NCBI GenBank assembly: GCA_003427395.1
Contig: BFEA01000335.1
Span: forward strand, 1,681,238-1,741,660
Source: Chara braunii
Lineage: Eukaryota > Streptophyta > Charophyceae > Charales > Characeae
Reading direction: 5' to 3'
Length of the DNA: 60,423 bases
The position numbers and the translations under genes were made by a program. The notes below the pieces were generated by a model, which saw only the letters and a list, made by a program, of their open reading frames with translations, was not told the origin of the DNA and searched no databases. Position 1 is the stretch's first letter. The number at the start of each line of letters is the position of its first letter. Below, one piece after another: positions 32,514 to 42,570 of this stretch.

Positions 32514-33304
32514 AGTACCACTCCTTGGCGCTAGACAGGTTGTTTAGGTAGAGCCCGCTGCTCATGCCTGTGCGGCTACCTAACACGGTACTGCCATCGG
32601 CAGGGCTACCATTCCTATCTACACATGCATCCTCCTATCGACTTATGACCTGCTGGATATCAACAAGAATTAAGACGACCACTGCAGCTTAATCCAAGAA
32701 GACTTGACTGTCACCAATAAAAGCCGAAGACACGACACACAAGGCTTAGGGTGGTTAGGAGCTTCACTTCAAGCTCCATGGACTTCTCCACACTCACTGC
32801 TGCCAGTAAGTCGCCTTGGTGAGTACCGCTCCTTGGGGCTAAACAGGTTGTTTAAGAAGAGCCTGCCACTCATGCCTGTGCAGCTACTTAACACGAGAAG
32901 CGGTTAATGGAAGGCCCAAAATTCGGCGAATTTTGGCGAATTTTTCACCGAAACTGCCATATTTTTCTAAATTTTTACTTTTTTCTCGGTTTTTCTTTTT
33001 GCCTGTTATATATGTGCTTTAGGATATATCTCCATTCAGTTTCGCCGTATTTGGAGCAGTAGTGCTTAACGCGATACAGCCATCGTCAGGCTTACTATTC
33101 CTATCTAGACATGCATCCTCCTATCGACTTATGACCTAGTGGATATCAACAAGCATTAAGTTGACCACTGCAGCTTAATCCAAGAAGACTGACTGTCATC
33201 AATAAAAGCCGAAGACAGAACACAAGGCTTAGGGTGGTTAGGAGCTTCACTTCAAGCTCCATGGACTTCTCCACACTCGCTGCTGCCCATAAGTCGCCTT
33301 GGTG
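32514..33304. repeat. 308-bp tandem duplication, second copy interrupted
   Basis: Unit 1 (32514-32821) and unit 2 (32822-33304) share AGTACC(A/G)CTCCTTGG, ACAGGTTGTTTA, CATCCTCCTATCGACTTATG, CACTGCAGCTTAATCCAAGA and CTTAGGGTGGTTAGGAGCTT in order. Unit 2 is longer because of an insertion at 32896-33064. No coding frame or RNA-gene feature was recognised in the unit. Confidence 0.85.
32896..33064. mobile_element. 169-bp AT-rich insertion with 9-bp target duplication
   Basis: The inserted block is absent from the sister repeat copy. It is bracketed by CTTAACACG (32887-32895) and CTTAACGCG (33065-33073), where the sister copy has a single CCTAACACG. Nine-bp duplications are typical of Mutator-like elements, but I see no clear terminal inverted repeats. 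Inside, ATTCGGCGAATTTTGGCGAA is partly self-complementary. Confidence 0.65.
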
Positions 33305-33388
33305 GGTGCCTCTTTTCCCCTTGCTGATCTCTCCCTTATGCCTGAATCCTGACAAAATCAAGATAGTCATGTACCAAGCAGAGAGCAA

Positions 33389-33410
33389 CTACTAGTGCAA
33401 GCACTAGTAG
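33389..33410. repeat. Perfect hairpin CTACTAGTGC-AA-GCACTAGTAG
   Basis: Ten-bp arms around a two-base spacer, in the 100 bp between the duplicated block and the decayed end of E3. Confidence 0.9.
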
Positions 33411-33499
33411 GGCCAAGGCAAGAGGAATTTAGTGGAAAAGGAAGGGAGAAATAAAGGAAGAAGATACCGTCCAAATACAATGAACTCATATGTCAATGT

Positions 33500-34450
33500 C
33501 GCCACTCTCTGGTCGCACCAACACAGTATCCAATGTCGCTCCTACTGTCTTAAGCAGTCCAAAATCACGCACCCAGTTATCCATGAGTAACTTGATGACG
33601 TGTTCAGTCCTTGCGGTTTTTGGCATGGCAATTAGTCTGCGTACTTAGTGAACCTGTCTACTATGACGAAGATGTGCCGTTTGCCACTCTTGCTGATCGA
33701 GAGTACCCATGAAGTCCATGGAGACACTCTGTCCCGGACCCACAAGAATAGGAAATGGCTTCAATAACCCAAGCAGTGCTTGAGTTCGCGACTTATCCCG
33801 CTAACAGACTTGACAAGTCTGTACGTACTTCTTTGCATTGTCTAGCATACTAGGCCACCAGAAACACTGTACTAGATTAGCACTCGTCTTCTTGTAGCCA
33901 AAATGCGCAGTCGCATCATGACACTCGCCTAAAAATAAACTACGCAAAATCTCACTAGACAGGATACATAATCTCTTGAACCCTGCCTTTTCAAAAAAGA
34001 GTAACCCATCCACCATCACAAACTTATCTACTGCGGCCTTGTCTTGGGCCTCTAGTCTATGTATGATGTCCATCATAACGGGATCTTCCTTGTAGGCATC
34101 CACCATCGATCGAGTTACTTCGTCAGATAGGCCAAACTCAGTAATTACCACACCTAGGTAGTTTGCCCTGCGTGAGAGTGCATCCGCAACCTTATTGTAC
34201 TCTCCCTTCACATAATCTAGCTTGAAGTCGTATTGATCTATGACTCAGTCCAACGTTTGAGTGCGTCGAAGAGAACAGGCTGTGTCTTGATCCACTTGAG
34301 TGTCTGATGATCGGTCCTCAAGCAGAAGAACCTTCCCAACAGATATCAAGTGGACAAGGGCTTTGGCTTGCGCCAATGGACATGACAAATGGCCTCTCTG
34401 GGTCGGGGACCATGACAATCTCGTGATGTGTGAGAGCATACTTCACATTG
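33500..34450 (-). pseudogene. pol: E3 RNase H end, linker and integrase N-part
   Basis: From right: remnants of RNase H; KGEYNKVADALSRRANYLG (end of RNase H); LFLGECHDATAHFGYKKTS and YVQTCQVC, giving the H-H-C-C zinc finger with all four ligands; then a TAG at 33801 where homologues have Gln (CQVCQRDK). The same frame beyond gives KSRTQALLGLLKPFPI, GPGQSVSMDFMGTL and ARTEHVIKLLMDNWVRDFG, then homology ends near 33500 before the second catalytic Asp. It is truncated by whatever lies at 33310-33490. Confidence 0.85.
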
Positions 34451-34599
34451 GTCTTCCCATTCCCATGGTGTGTCAAGGCGTGTTAGATCTGTCAATGGGG
34501 CCGCCATCGTGCTGTAATTCTTCACGAAGTTGCGGTAGTAACCCGTCAACCCTAAGAAAGATCTGACCTGAGTCATAGATTGAGGTCGTGGCCAGTCAT

Positions 34600-35377
34600 G
34601 AATGCTAGCCACCATCACATCTTCGGGCCTTATCCCTTTTGCAGATATATCATGACCGAACTCACATTTCTCTAAATTGATCTTACACTTGTGCTAAGGC
34701 AAGAGTAAAAGTATTGTTTCTACATGTTGGGCATGCTCCTCGACTGTTCTACTGAAGATAGAAATGTCGCTGAGGTACACAAACTTCTCCAAGTAGTACT
34801 GAAAGATCCTATTCATGGTGTCTTCGAATGTGCCCGGCGCATTGCATAGGCCAAAAGGCATTACCACAAACTCTTACGGACCGTATCTGGTCTGGAATGC
34901 GGTTTTGTGTTGATCCTCTGGTCTAATGGCAATTTGATGGTAGTCGGACTTCGGATCTATCTTAGTGAAGTACTTGCATCCTTGCACCCTATCCAAAAGG
35001 TCGTCGATGTGAGGTAGAGGCTCTGCGTTTTTAACAGTGATGACATTGAGGCCTCTATAATCAATGCACATCCTCAATGCCCCCCCCTTTTTCGGGACAA
35101 ATAGAGCTGGTGAGCCGAAGGGGGAGGTACTAGGCCGAATCCAACCCTTCTCTATGAGCTCTTTCAATTGCCAACGAAGCTCGTCCAACTCGGCCGAAAC
35201 CATCCTATAGATTCTCCCTTTTGGTGTCTTCCTACTTGGGATGATCTCTATCGCATGGACAACCTCTCCGTCTACGACTCTTGAAGGCTCCTCAAACAGC
35301 TGGGTACTTACGACAGCTTCCATCTCTGGGGGTGATTTCACGGCCTCCCCTTTTTCAAAGACAGACGAAGTACACAC
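34600..35377 (-). pseudogene. pol: E3 reverse transcriptase
   Basis: Right to left: [87 protein letters not shown], stop at 34874, then in the following sequence [20 protein letters not shown] and a YLSDISIFSRT where active RTs have YLDDILIFSRT. One of the two catalytic aspartates is therefore lost. PQSMTQVRSFLGLTGYYRNF follows in the frame from 34618. The enzyme would copy element RNA to DNA; this copy cannot. Confidence 0.9.
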
Positions 35378-35499
35378 CCTCCTCTTGGTTTCGTTTGTAA
35401 CAATTATAGGACGTTGATGCGCACATGCAACTGTAAGTGTCTATCAAACTGCTAGCTTTGTACTTTGTGAGTCTGTTTGTCCTCTCCCTTCCGGTAATT

Positions 35500-35830
35500 C
35501 ATGCTTAAGAACCTTTCGGTCCTAGTCAAACTCGGGTTTTGTAACCTCGAGGTAGTACATACCTAACAACATGTCGAATTGCAAGTCGTCGCTAACTAGG
35601 AACGAAATCTAGCGATTAAGTTCCCCACCTTCATAGTAGAAGGTGCAGACTACGTCCTTGACGTAGTCATTCACAACCACGTGCTCTTTGTTGGCCAAGG
35701 TGGATATTACATATCTACCCAAGCGCTACACCCGGTCCCCTAGGGGCAGTCTCTCAACGCAATCGCGACTTATGAAGTTCCGTGTGGAGCCAATGTCTAC
35801 AAGGCACTACACTTGCAGCCACCTACACCG
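35500..35830 (-). pseudogene. E3 protease region, strongly eroded
   Basis: Between RT and the zinc knuckle, minus-strand translation shows CLVDIGSTRNFISRDCVE-like residues near 35770-35810 (Asp-Ile-Gly in place of Asp-Ser-Gly) and FDMLLGMYYLE near 35550. Stops interrupt it. Position between gag and RT supports the assignment more than the motif does. Confidence 0.55.
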
Positions 35831-36169
35831 ACTTCCACAACGAAATGTTCCCCTCTAGGACCTCTTGACAATGCCACCCAAGACTCACGAGGGTCCCTTG
35901 TCGACCACTCGGTTTCTAAGTCTTCTAAGGCTTCAGATACATCTAACGAACGGAGTGTCGTTTGGTCCGGATGTATCTACAGGGTGACTAGTGAGTCAAT
36001 AGCTTCGGCCAACTCTTGAAATGGTGAGGGTACGTCAACCACTTCAGCATGAGTAGAAGCAACTACAATTTCTACTGGCCAGATGTGTTTCCTGATGTGG
36101 AGCTCGTAGAAGCTCCTCCTTGGGCGGAAGTCCCTCCAAAACCACCTTTGGGGGGTATCTTCTAAGAGA

Positions 36170-36480
36170 CCTTCGCATTTTTGCATATGAACTGTTGATG
36201 GTCGTACTTGCCACAATTGGTGCAAGCTCCTCACAAATATTGGTCCCTCCACACATCTTGATTCAGGCCATCCCTCACCCTAGTCGGAGTCTTGTCTGAG
36301 TTCTAGACCTGCCCCTTACTCTTTTTCTGACCGCCCTTGCCGCGGCCAGCAGCCTTACCTTTTGTTGTGGCAGCGAGGTTGCTACCCTCAACACTCTCCT
36401 CGCTACCGAACTTTGTTTCGCCCACAAAATCAGAGATATCGTCAATCTCGGTTTGATTCCCATCGGAATCAACGATCATC
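36170..36480 (-). pseudogene. gag: E3 gag C-terminal part with CCHC knuckle
   Basis: The knuckle ACTNCGKYDHQQFICKNA lies at 36183-36224 and fits C-x2-C-x4-H-x4-C. Upstream (to the right) is a basic, Lys/Arg/Ala-rich stretch. It is in a different frame from the protease region. Confidence 0.8.
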
Positions 36481-36486
36481 AATCGA

Positions 36487-37340
36487 CTACCTTTCTTCTT
36501 CCATTCTTGTGGGCTCTTCTTCCTCTCGTCCGCCGTGGGTGTTTGGGCTCCTCCTAGCTTGGCCTCTTAAGTCTAAGGCCTTCTTGCTAAATGAGTCCAG
36601 AGTGTAATATCCGATGCTTGCCTTGCTGACCATTAAGTTCTTGATATTTGTGGGAAGACATCTTAAGAACATGGTCAGCAGGATCTGTGGATCATAGCGG
36701 ACGCCAGGGACGACAATGAGTTTTTCCACGACAAAGGTGAGCTCACGCGCGGACTTGTACCACGACAGAGGTGAGCTCACACGTGGACTTGTACCACGAC
36801 AGAGGTGAGCTCATGCGCGGATTTGTACTTTTTAGTATCAAGCGGGGACAACACATTAGTGGCCTGCTGGGCCTGCTGTGGATTGTGCCATCGCGTTTCA
36901 ACCAACTCCGTGAAGCTCTTTATGGGTATGAGCCCAATCATTCATACGTCTTCCGACTCCCTTGGACGCCACTAGTCCATCTAGCCACGTCGTTGCATAT
37001 CCCTCAAGACGTGAGGCGACAATGATCACCTCTTCCTCGCACAACGTCCTCTTTGCCCTTACCCACACTGGAACCGTCCTCAACCAAGTGCTGAGTGCTT
37101 CATCCTTCTTATCTCCTGAGAAGGTAGGAGGTGGTTTTAGTGAATCTTGGGGTACCAAGGTTGTTGTGGTCCCATCTGTGGGACCTGCTGCTGCCCCGGC
37201 AGCAGCTGGACCTGAGGATGAAGAAGCAACAGTCTGTGCTGCTGCTGCTGACGTACCACTTGGTGGGATGCCAAATTGAGGGACAAATGGGCCTGTCATC
37301 GCCGGCAATGGAGGCGGTGATGGAAAAATTGTCGCTAGCC
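36487..37340 (-). pseudogene. gag: E3 gag capsid-like region
   Basis: Right part (37308-36898): Ala/Thr/Gly-rich start, LKPPPTFSGDKKDEALSTWL, RAKRTLCEEEVIIVASRLEG and YATTWLDGLVASKG, the retrotransposon-gag pattern of a folded capsid core. Left part (36780-36487): YDPQILLTMFLRCLPTNIKN and YTLDSFSKKALDL. Between them a 34-bp sequence is present three times (36726, 36760, 36794), which shifts the frame since 34 is not a multiple of three. The start is unclear, since the frame stays open to about 37340. Confidence 0.8.
36726..36827. repeat. 34-bp tandem repeat x3 inside E3 gag
   Basis: CCACGACA(A/G)AGGTGAGCTCA anchors at 36726, 36760 and 36794, each followed by a (C/T)GCGCGGA(C/T)TTGTA-like end. 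It disrupts the gag frame. Confidence 0.9.
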
Positions 37341-37845
37341 TGATACAGGCCCGCCAATTGTGGAAGGGACTATTCTTCCCTTCCCCTGCATGGCACTCAG
37401 TATCTAGTCAAGGGTGCCCTAGATATCATCCAGTTTGCTGTCCATCTACGCACACATGCTCAGCATACCCGCCTTAGATCTTACACATGTCGTCAAGGGT
37501 CGAGTCATCTAACCCTTCTAGTGCAGCCTTGTCTGCCCTTCGGTTCTCTAACCTAGGCTGAAGTTCTATTCTAAATCTGTCTGTTAGGTGTTAGCAGTCT
37601 AACACCATAACTAATCAAAAATAAAAATAAATCAAGTGCACAGATGTATGCAGAAAAGGGAAAAATTGTGTGAATGTACGAGCACCAACTGGAACCATCC
37701 CTCCCCGATCCTGTTTTGCATCATCAAGCAGCGGTGTGTAAGGTGTGCATATCGGCTCACCCCTGTGCCTAGGAAACTGCTTATGGCCAGCACTGCCCCT
37801 TTGTTTATCCTCGCATGCAATGAGCCTTACCTCGGATGATCTGGC

Positions 37846-37920
37846 TGATCAAGAGGCAATTTAAGGACAGCCCCCGAAGTCCTCAGGAATTATTTAACGT
37901 CACAGACAGGACGGCGATCA
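37846..37920 (-). other. E3 leader stem-loop, homologous to E1 leader
   Basis: On the minus strand the core CCTGTCTGTGACGTTAAA, TTCCTGAG and TCCTTAAAT matches E1 18079-18130. The flanks GGCTGTGATC and GATCAGCC can pair with a two-base bulge, replacing the E1 stem ACCTGNTGATC/GATCAACAGGT. Confidence 0.55.
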
Positions 37921-38250
37921 CAGCCAAATATCAGATCCCCGCCAGAGGTTCTTTATAGACGGTCTGGTACACGTCTCGCATACGACTGGCCAGTCCACGT
38001 TCCCTCTATAGCGCAGCAAACAGCTCAAAGGACAAAGCAGCAAAGCATGCGTGCTCTACCCGTGCGTCGACCAGGGCCCTTCAGAGGCACCATCCTCTCC
38101 TGCCAGATGCACCACCAGGAAGAATGTCGACTCTGCACTCACGACTCCTGAACCAGAAGAGGACACTCAAGTTGAACTCAATTCCTCACGGTAAGAAGAG
38201 AATGAGATGGGAAGATATGGTTAGGGAACAACGTACCTCAAGATAGCTGC

Positions 38251-39097
38251 CCCCAACCACAGATTTCTCACCAATTGAGCTGACGTGCATTTGATGACCA
38301 GTCATAGCCTCAGTACATCCGACAACGCAGCAGCGTGGCCGCATTGCCTTGGCAGGCCAGAATGTCGTTCCCGGGGGGCACACACTTTCCTTTATGGAAA
38401 GTGTGGCTGTTGCTGGCTAGCCTGGCCAGGCGTGTGGGGGCCCAGTAGCTGCAGTCTGGCCCCAAGTGTTTGCGCCCAGGCCCAGTTTCAGATACTGGCC
38501 TGGGCCTCGTGCAGTTAGGCACGTTCAGGCAGCCACCCAGCCTCCAGGTGTTCGCAGCATTCTCATTGGGGATCTCATTGGCCTGCGGCCAGTCCGTGAT
38601 GTGTCAGCCTCACACAGCATGTACCCAGGGCGCAACCACTTGAGCCCTGGGCTCAACTGTTCAGCGCAGCCCTTTCTTCTGGAAGGAACCCGAAGGCTCA
38701 CGTTGCTCTGTAACCAACTGGTGTGCTGCAACTGTCTGATACCCCACATATGAAAAATGAGGAAATTAGGCCTCGCGTGGATATTCAGGCCCACCTTCAC
38801 TTAGGGCGAGCATGAGGTTGCTGGGGGCCGCAGCCCAGAACACTTGCATGTCTGATAAGGGCCCTGCGAGGGCTCATTCCTCGCATGACTTTCTTCTGTT
38901 TTTTTTTGGGGGGGTCGCTGTGGCCGCCTGACTTCCCGCCACCCTTGTTCCCTGCACATTGGCTTTCCTCCTATAAAACACACAGGCCTCCGCCTTGTAT
39001 CGCCCTGACCAACTATTACTCGCATGGTCATCTTCGTGATTTGTGCCAGCCTTTTCCTCAATTCTGGAGACCTAACTTGCTATGCACATTAGGTGGC
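38251..39097. other. Dispersed GC-rich repeat related to the E4 LTR; no gene
   Basis: The part 38440-38830 is rich in GGCCTGGGCC-like words and shares AACCAACTGG(T/C)G(T/C)..GC.CAACTG(T/C)CTGA and CCTTCACTTAGGGC with 47990-48090, inside the proposed E4 LTR. It may be an eroded minus-strand LTR of that family. The remainder has no recognised feature. Confidence 0.45.
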
Positions 39098-39430
39098 TTC
39101 TCTTGTAACGCACACTGCCTTACACCCCGCTGCACCACCATTCCCTGCACAACACCGGCTCCTTGTTTGTGTGTGCACCTACCTTCTTGCAACACACATG
39201 ATACCCTCTGTGAGTGTGTGCGGCACCTGTTTCCTGTAGCGCACACAGCCCATTCTTCAATTGCATCACCCCTTGCTTCGACCTGCCCGCTCCTTGCTTG
39301 AGTGTGCACCTACCTTCTCGCAACACGCATGATACCTTCTCCGAGTGTGTGCGGCACCTCTTTCCTGTAGCGCGCACAGCCTGTTCTTTAATTGCATCAC
39401 CCCTTGCTTCGACCGTCCCGTCTTCCTTAG
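39098..39430. repeat. 131-bp minisatellite, about 2.5 copies
   Basis: GCTCCTTG at 39158 and 39289 anchor units containing GTGTGCACCTACCTTCT, GCAACAC(A/G)CATGATACC, GAGTGTGTGCGGCACCT and ATTGCATCACCCCTTGCTTCG. A partial older unit precedes 39158. Open frames through it are repeat products. Confidence 0.85.
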
Positions 39431-39573
39431 GTCACCCCGACTTTCTGCCTCCACATGAGCGCACTGGTTTCCTCTTCTCCTGTGTGCTGCTTCTCCTTGC
39501 CTTGCCAGCTTCTTCCTTAAGACGTGCAACAACTCCGGTGGAGTGGGCTCCGCGCTGAAGACAACAATAGTCT

Positions 39574-39585
39574 GCTCTGATACCA
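39574..39585 (-). other. Primer-binding site (initiator tRNA-Met type), minus strand
   Basis: GCTCTGATACCA on the plus strand, i.e. a perfect TGGTATCAGAGC on the minus strand. It is one base from TGCA, which would be the end of a minus-strand LTR starting at 39587 and extending right. No partner LTR was found. It may be the start of E3 or the only trace of another element. Confidence 0.6.
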
Positions 39586-39586
39586 C

Positions 39587-42384
39587 TGCAAGGATGACAT
39601 TTTCACTCTATCGCTTGGCTTCGCTCATCATGCATGCATCACACACAAGGAGGCCAGATTCACTCAACACGGACAGACTTAAGAATTCGTTGTAACATCG
39701 AGGTCATATACAACAGTTTTCCAGGTCTTCAGTGTCTATGGCCCCTCTACAGGTATGTACAGACCCTAGCCTACAGCCCTTTCACAGGTACCTACCGGAA
39801 ACTTCTACAAGGGGCCCTGCTGGTAGGATTATAGACAGGGAAAATGGGATTTGGTACCGCGACCGGTGCTGAGGCACATGAATCCCTTGAGCTTTGTTAC
39901 ATCAGCGTCCTTTACCATTGTGGGCATCAATCAGTGGAGAAACAAAGCTCGCCTGCAGCAAATAAAGGGCAATTCTCAGAACAGCCGAGCAAATAAAACA
40001 AACATGGTGCTTGCAACCTCTAGACAGCTCTCTCTGGTATGGCTGACAGCATGCCGGCAACTTGCAAAGCAACTGGCTAGAAAAGCAAGCATGGTGCATA
40101 TCTCTGGCCAGAAAACATGCAAAAAAAAGAAACACAGTTGTCACCAAGTACACATGACCAGTGACTATGGTTGACGGACAAGTGCAATCCCAAACAGCTG
40201 CTCAGGAAAACAAAAATGATGCTCACAAACCTTTACTCAGATCTAGCCATCACATCAATGAAAAAGCGTGCGCAGACAACAACTCCTCAGCAACAGCTGT
40301 CAACCACCCTGACTCATCACTCGATTGAATGAAACCTCAAAAGGCACTGGCACCACCATGAAGTCAACAGCAAACGCATTAATCAGGCAAAAGGAACACA
40401 ACCAAAGTGCAAATATAAACGCATCAATCAGGCAAAAGGCACACGACCAAAGTGCGAATAAAAACGCATTAATCAGGCAAAAGGAGCACAACCAAAGTGC
40501 GAATAAAGAAATTATTCTGTTGTGAATCTCACCCTGAAATTTGGCTAACCAGGGGGCATTGTAACTACGCCGGAAAGGGCGTGAACTGTGGAACTGAGGA
40601 TGGGATCGCCAAGACTGAGGAGGAGAGGTCGCCTGCCATCGCTTGTCTGTGCACTCAGTCTGTGCCTCTGTGCTGGAAAAATCCTGATCGTTAAGCCCCC
40701 ACACAAAGTGCCCTTTCTGATGTCAGACAAAGGAGCTGGAAAACACAAAGTAGGCACTCTTTCACAGGGGCCTCTAGCACAGGAGTTCTCACAAGATAAT
40801 CACAACATCCTAGCACATACTTGTTAAGACATGTTATGTAAAGAGACACAGCCAAGCATGTGCATATAGCTAGTTTGTGGCTGGCTTAACATATATGCAC
40901 CTACAAAGCTATGAAAGTGCCTTTGGCTCCATAACAGTCATATCACTGGTATCACCCAGAAAAAACGGCAGCCACAAACGTTCCCAGTGGGAGTGCATGC
41001 ACTCCACCTCAATCTCCCACATACTTTTCGCTCCTATCACCAAAAAAAGCAGGCACAAGCATTCACATCCCTCACTGGGAGTGACTGCACTCCACCTATA
41101 CCTCCCACATGGACATGGCCATGCGAGCACATATGCATACACTCACAGTGCCCCATACACAGACTTGCACAAAGAGCGAAGGCCTCCATAACCCCTCTGC
41201 TTGCATTCACACAGGAAAGGGCATCTTCAGCACACACAGACACAAGCATGTAACTATCTTCGCCCATCTTGCAAGCACATGTAATTTCACACACTGGCAC
41301 AAACATAGATGGTGCAAACCCCACCCCAAACGACAGAAACTTCTCATCAGAATCACCTGGGAATGCCCACCACAATGGCAAACATCTTAGAAACCAGTAG
41401 GTTCCAGCAATATAGCTTTCGATTCAAAGCTGGGGTCGAGAAACCCCACCCCAAGTGACCACAATCGCAATAGCACATTGGCAAACTTGGGGTAGGGAAA
41501 CCCCACCCCAAGTGACCATAACTTACAGCATGCTTGCTAATGTTGAATCCAAGTAACGGAGGCAGAATTCATGCAGTAGCCCTTTGAGACAGAAAGCTTT
41601 CCATCCAAAGCTGCTTTCCAATTTTTCACTACTTACACGTAATGAGCGAGTACAAATAGAAAGGGGCATAGGGCCCCAACAACAGGCATGTGCAAGAAAT
41701 GGCTGGAAGTAGTTGTGTTGGGTTCAGAACTCAGGGAGATGAGGTATAACATCCAAGTTCCAACGGGAAATTCCTGGGCTAGTCAGGTAGGTTGCTGTTC
41801 TGCTGCATGGCCTTTGAAGAGAGCCTGAAGAGAAGCAGCAGGAGGCCGGCAGAGCTTCCAGCCTCGAGGCAAGCAAGTTGCCTGCTGCTGACCAAAACAA
41901 AAAGACTGCCATGCAGTGCAGAATCATAAAACAGAGAGCTACAGACTCTTCACTGAGTTCAGGATGCAATTCATCGAGACCACTTAAGGCCCTCAAACCA
42001 CTTCCAGCTCCATCAAGGCATATATTGCATTCCAGCCTTCCACCCACATAGCAAACTACCTACCATTCCAACTCTGCTTGCAAGACAGAGGAACGGGATT
42101 CCGACATATCAGAGGGGGGAACAGATGTGATATAGGATGTGAAATTTGATCAACATGTGAGACCAAAGATCCGGAATTAAGGAATGAACATTCATCATTT
42201 GCAACGTAAGAGGTTACGTTGGGGGATGTGAAATCTGATCAGCATGATAGATCCAAGATCATTTGCCACATGAGATTTCATTAAACATGAGATTAAAAAT
42301 CATTAAATGCATTTTCCAGGGACTCTGCCAAGTCTAGTCGCTCGAAGGGACCTTGCTCTTAAGAGAGGGGGGGTGTCAGGGGCG
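39587..42384. other. No gene recognised; possible orphan LTR and minisatellite
   Basis: The left part may be an LTR of unknown length (see the primer site at 39574). A 45-bp minisatellite lies at 40373-40507, and the words AACCCCACCCCAA(G/A) recur near 41320, 41433 and 41500. Frames up to about 130 codons show no known domain. Confidence 0.4.
40373..40507. repeat. 45-bp minisatellite x3
   Basis: AACGCAT(T/C)AATCAGGCAAAA anchors at 40373, 40418 and 40463, an exact 45-bp period. Minus-strand translation gives a 15-residue hydrophobic repeat with ALW.C.FCLI; plus gives IRQKEHNQSAN. Confidence 0.9.
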
Positions 42385-42570
42385 GGGGGGGTTCTGGGTT
42401 TTGCTGCTTGTTTGACTGACTTGCTGAGATTTCCATATTCTGCAAAATCGCAGAGTGAGAAACTTGTTGTTTTCTGGGTTTTGCTGCTTGTTTGACTGAC
42501 TTGCTGAGATTTCCATATTCTGCTGAGATTTCGAAGTACTTATGTGTTGCATGATTACTGAGGTAAATTG
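42385..42570 (+). repeat. Fragment of the S2/S3 LTR family with 82-bp duplication
   Basis: TTCTGGGTTTTGCTGCTTGT-TTGACTGACTTGCTGAGATT occurs twice, 82 bp apart (about 42390 and 42472), with TGCAAAATCGCAGAGTGAGA between. It corresponds to the first 120 bp of S3 (44235-44320). Confidence 0.7.

Larger units (their letters stand above)
33490..38250 (-). mobile_element. E3: decayed Ty3/gypsy element (gag, protease, RT, RNase H part, integrase part, leader)
   Basis: Minus-strand order from right to left: leader with conserved hairpin (37846-37920), gag (about 37340-36180), protease region (about 35830-35500), RT (35377-34600), RNase H remnants and linker (34450-33950), integrase zinc finger and start of the core (33950-33500). 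The integrase core is cut off near 33500, and no 3' LTR adjoins it. Multiple stops and shifts make it non-functional. Its right boundary is uncertain: a perfect primer site at 39574 could be its own if the leader was enlarged by inserted repeats. Confidence 0.8.

Noticed and set aside
40373-40507. Regularly spaced direct repeats that could suggest a CRISPR array
   Set aside because: The 45-bp units are contiguous without unique spacers, and the genome is eukaryotic; it is a minisatellite. The same holds for the 87-, 131-, 28- and 21-bp arrays.
41724-42047. Minus-strand 107-codon frame with a hydrophobic segment
   Set aside because: A possible membrane-like stretch but no homology that I recognise, and the length is within chance expectation.
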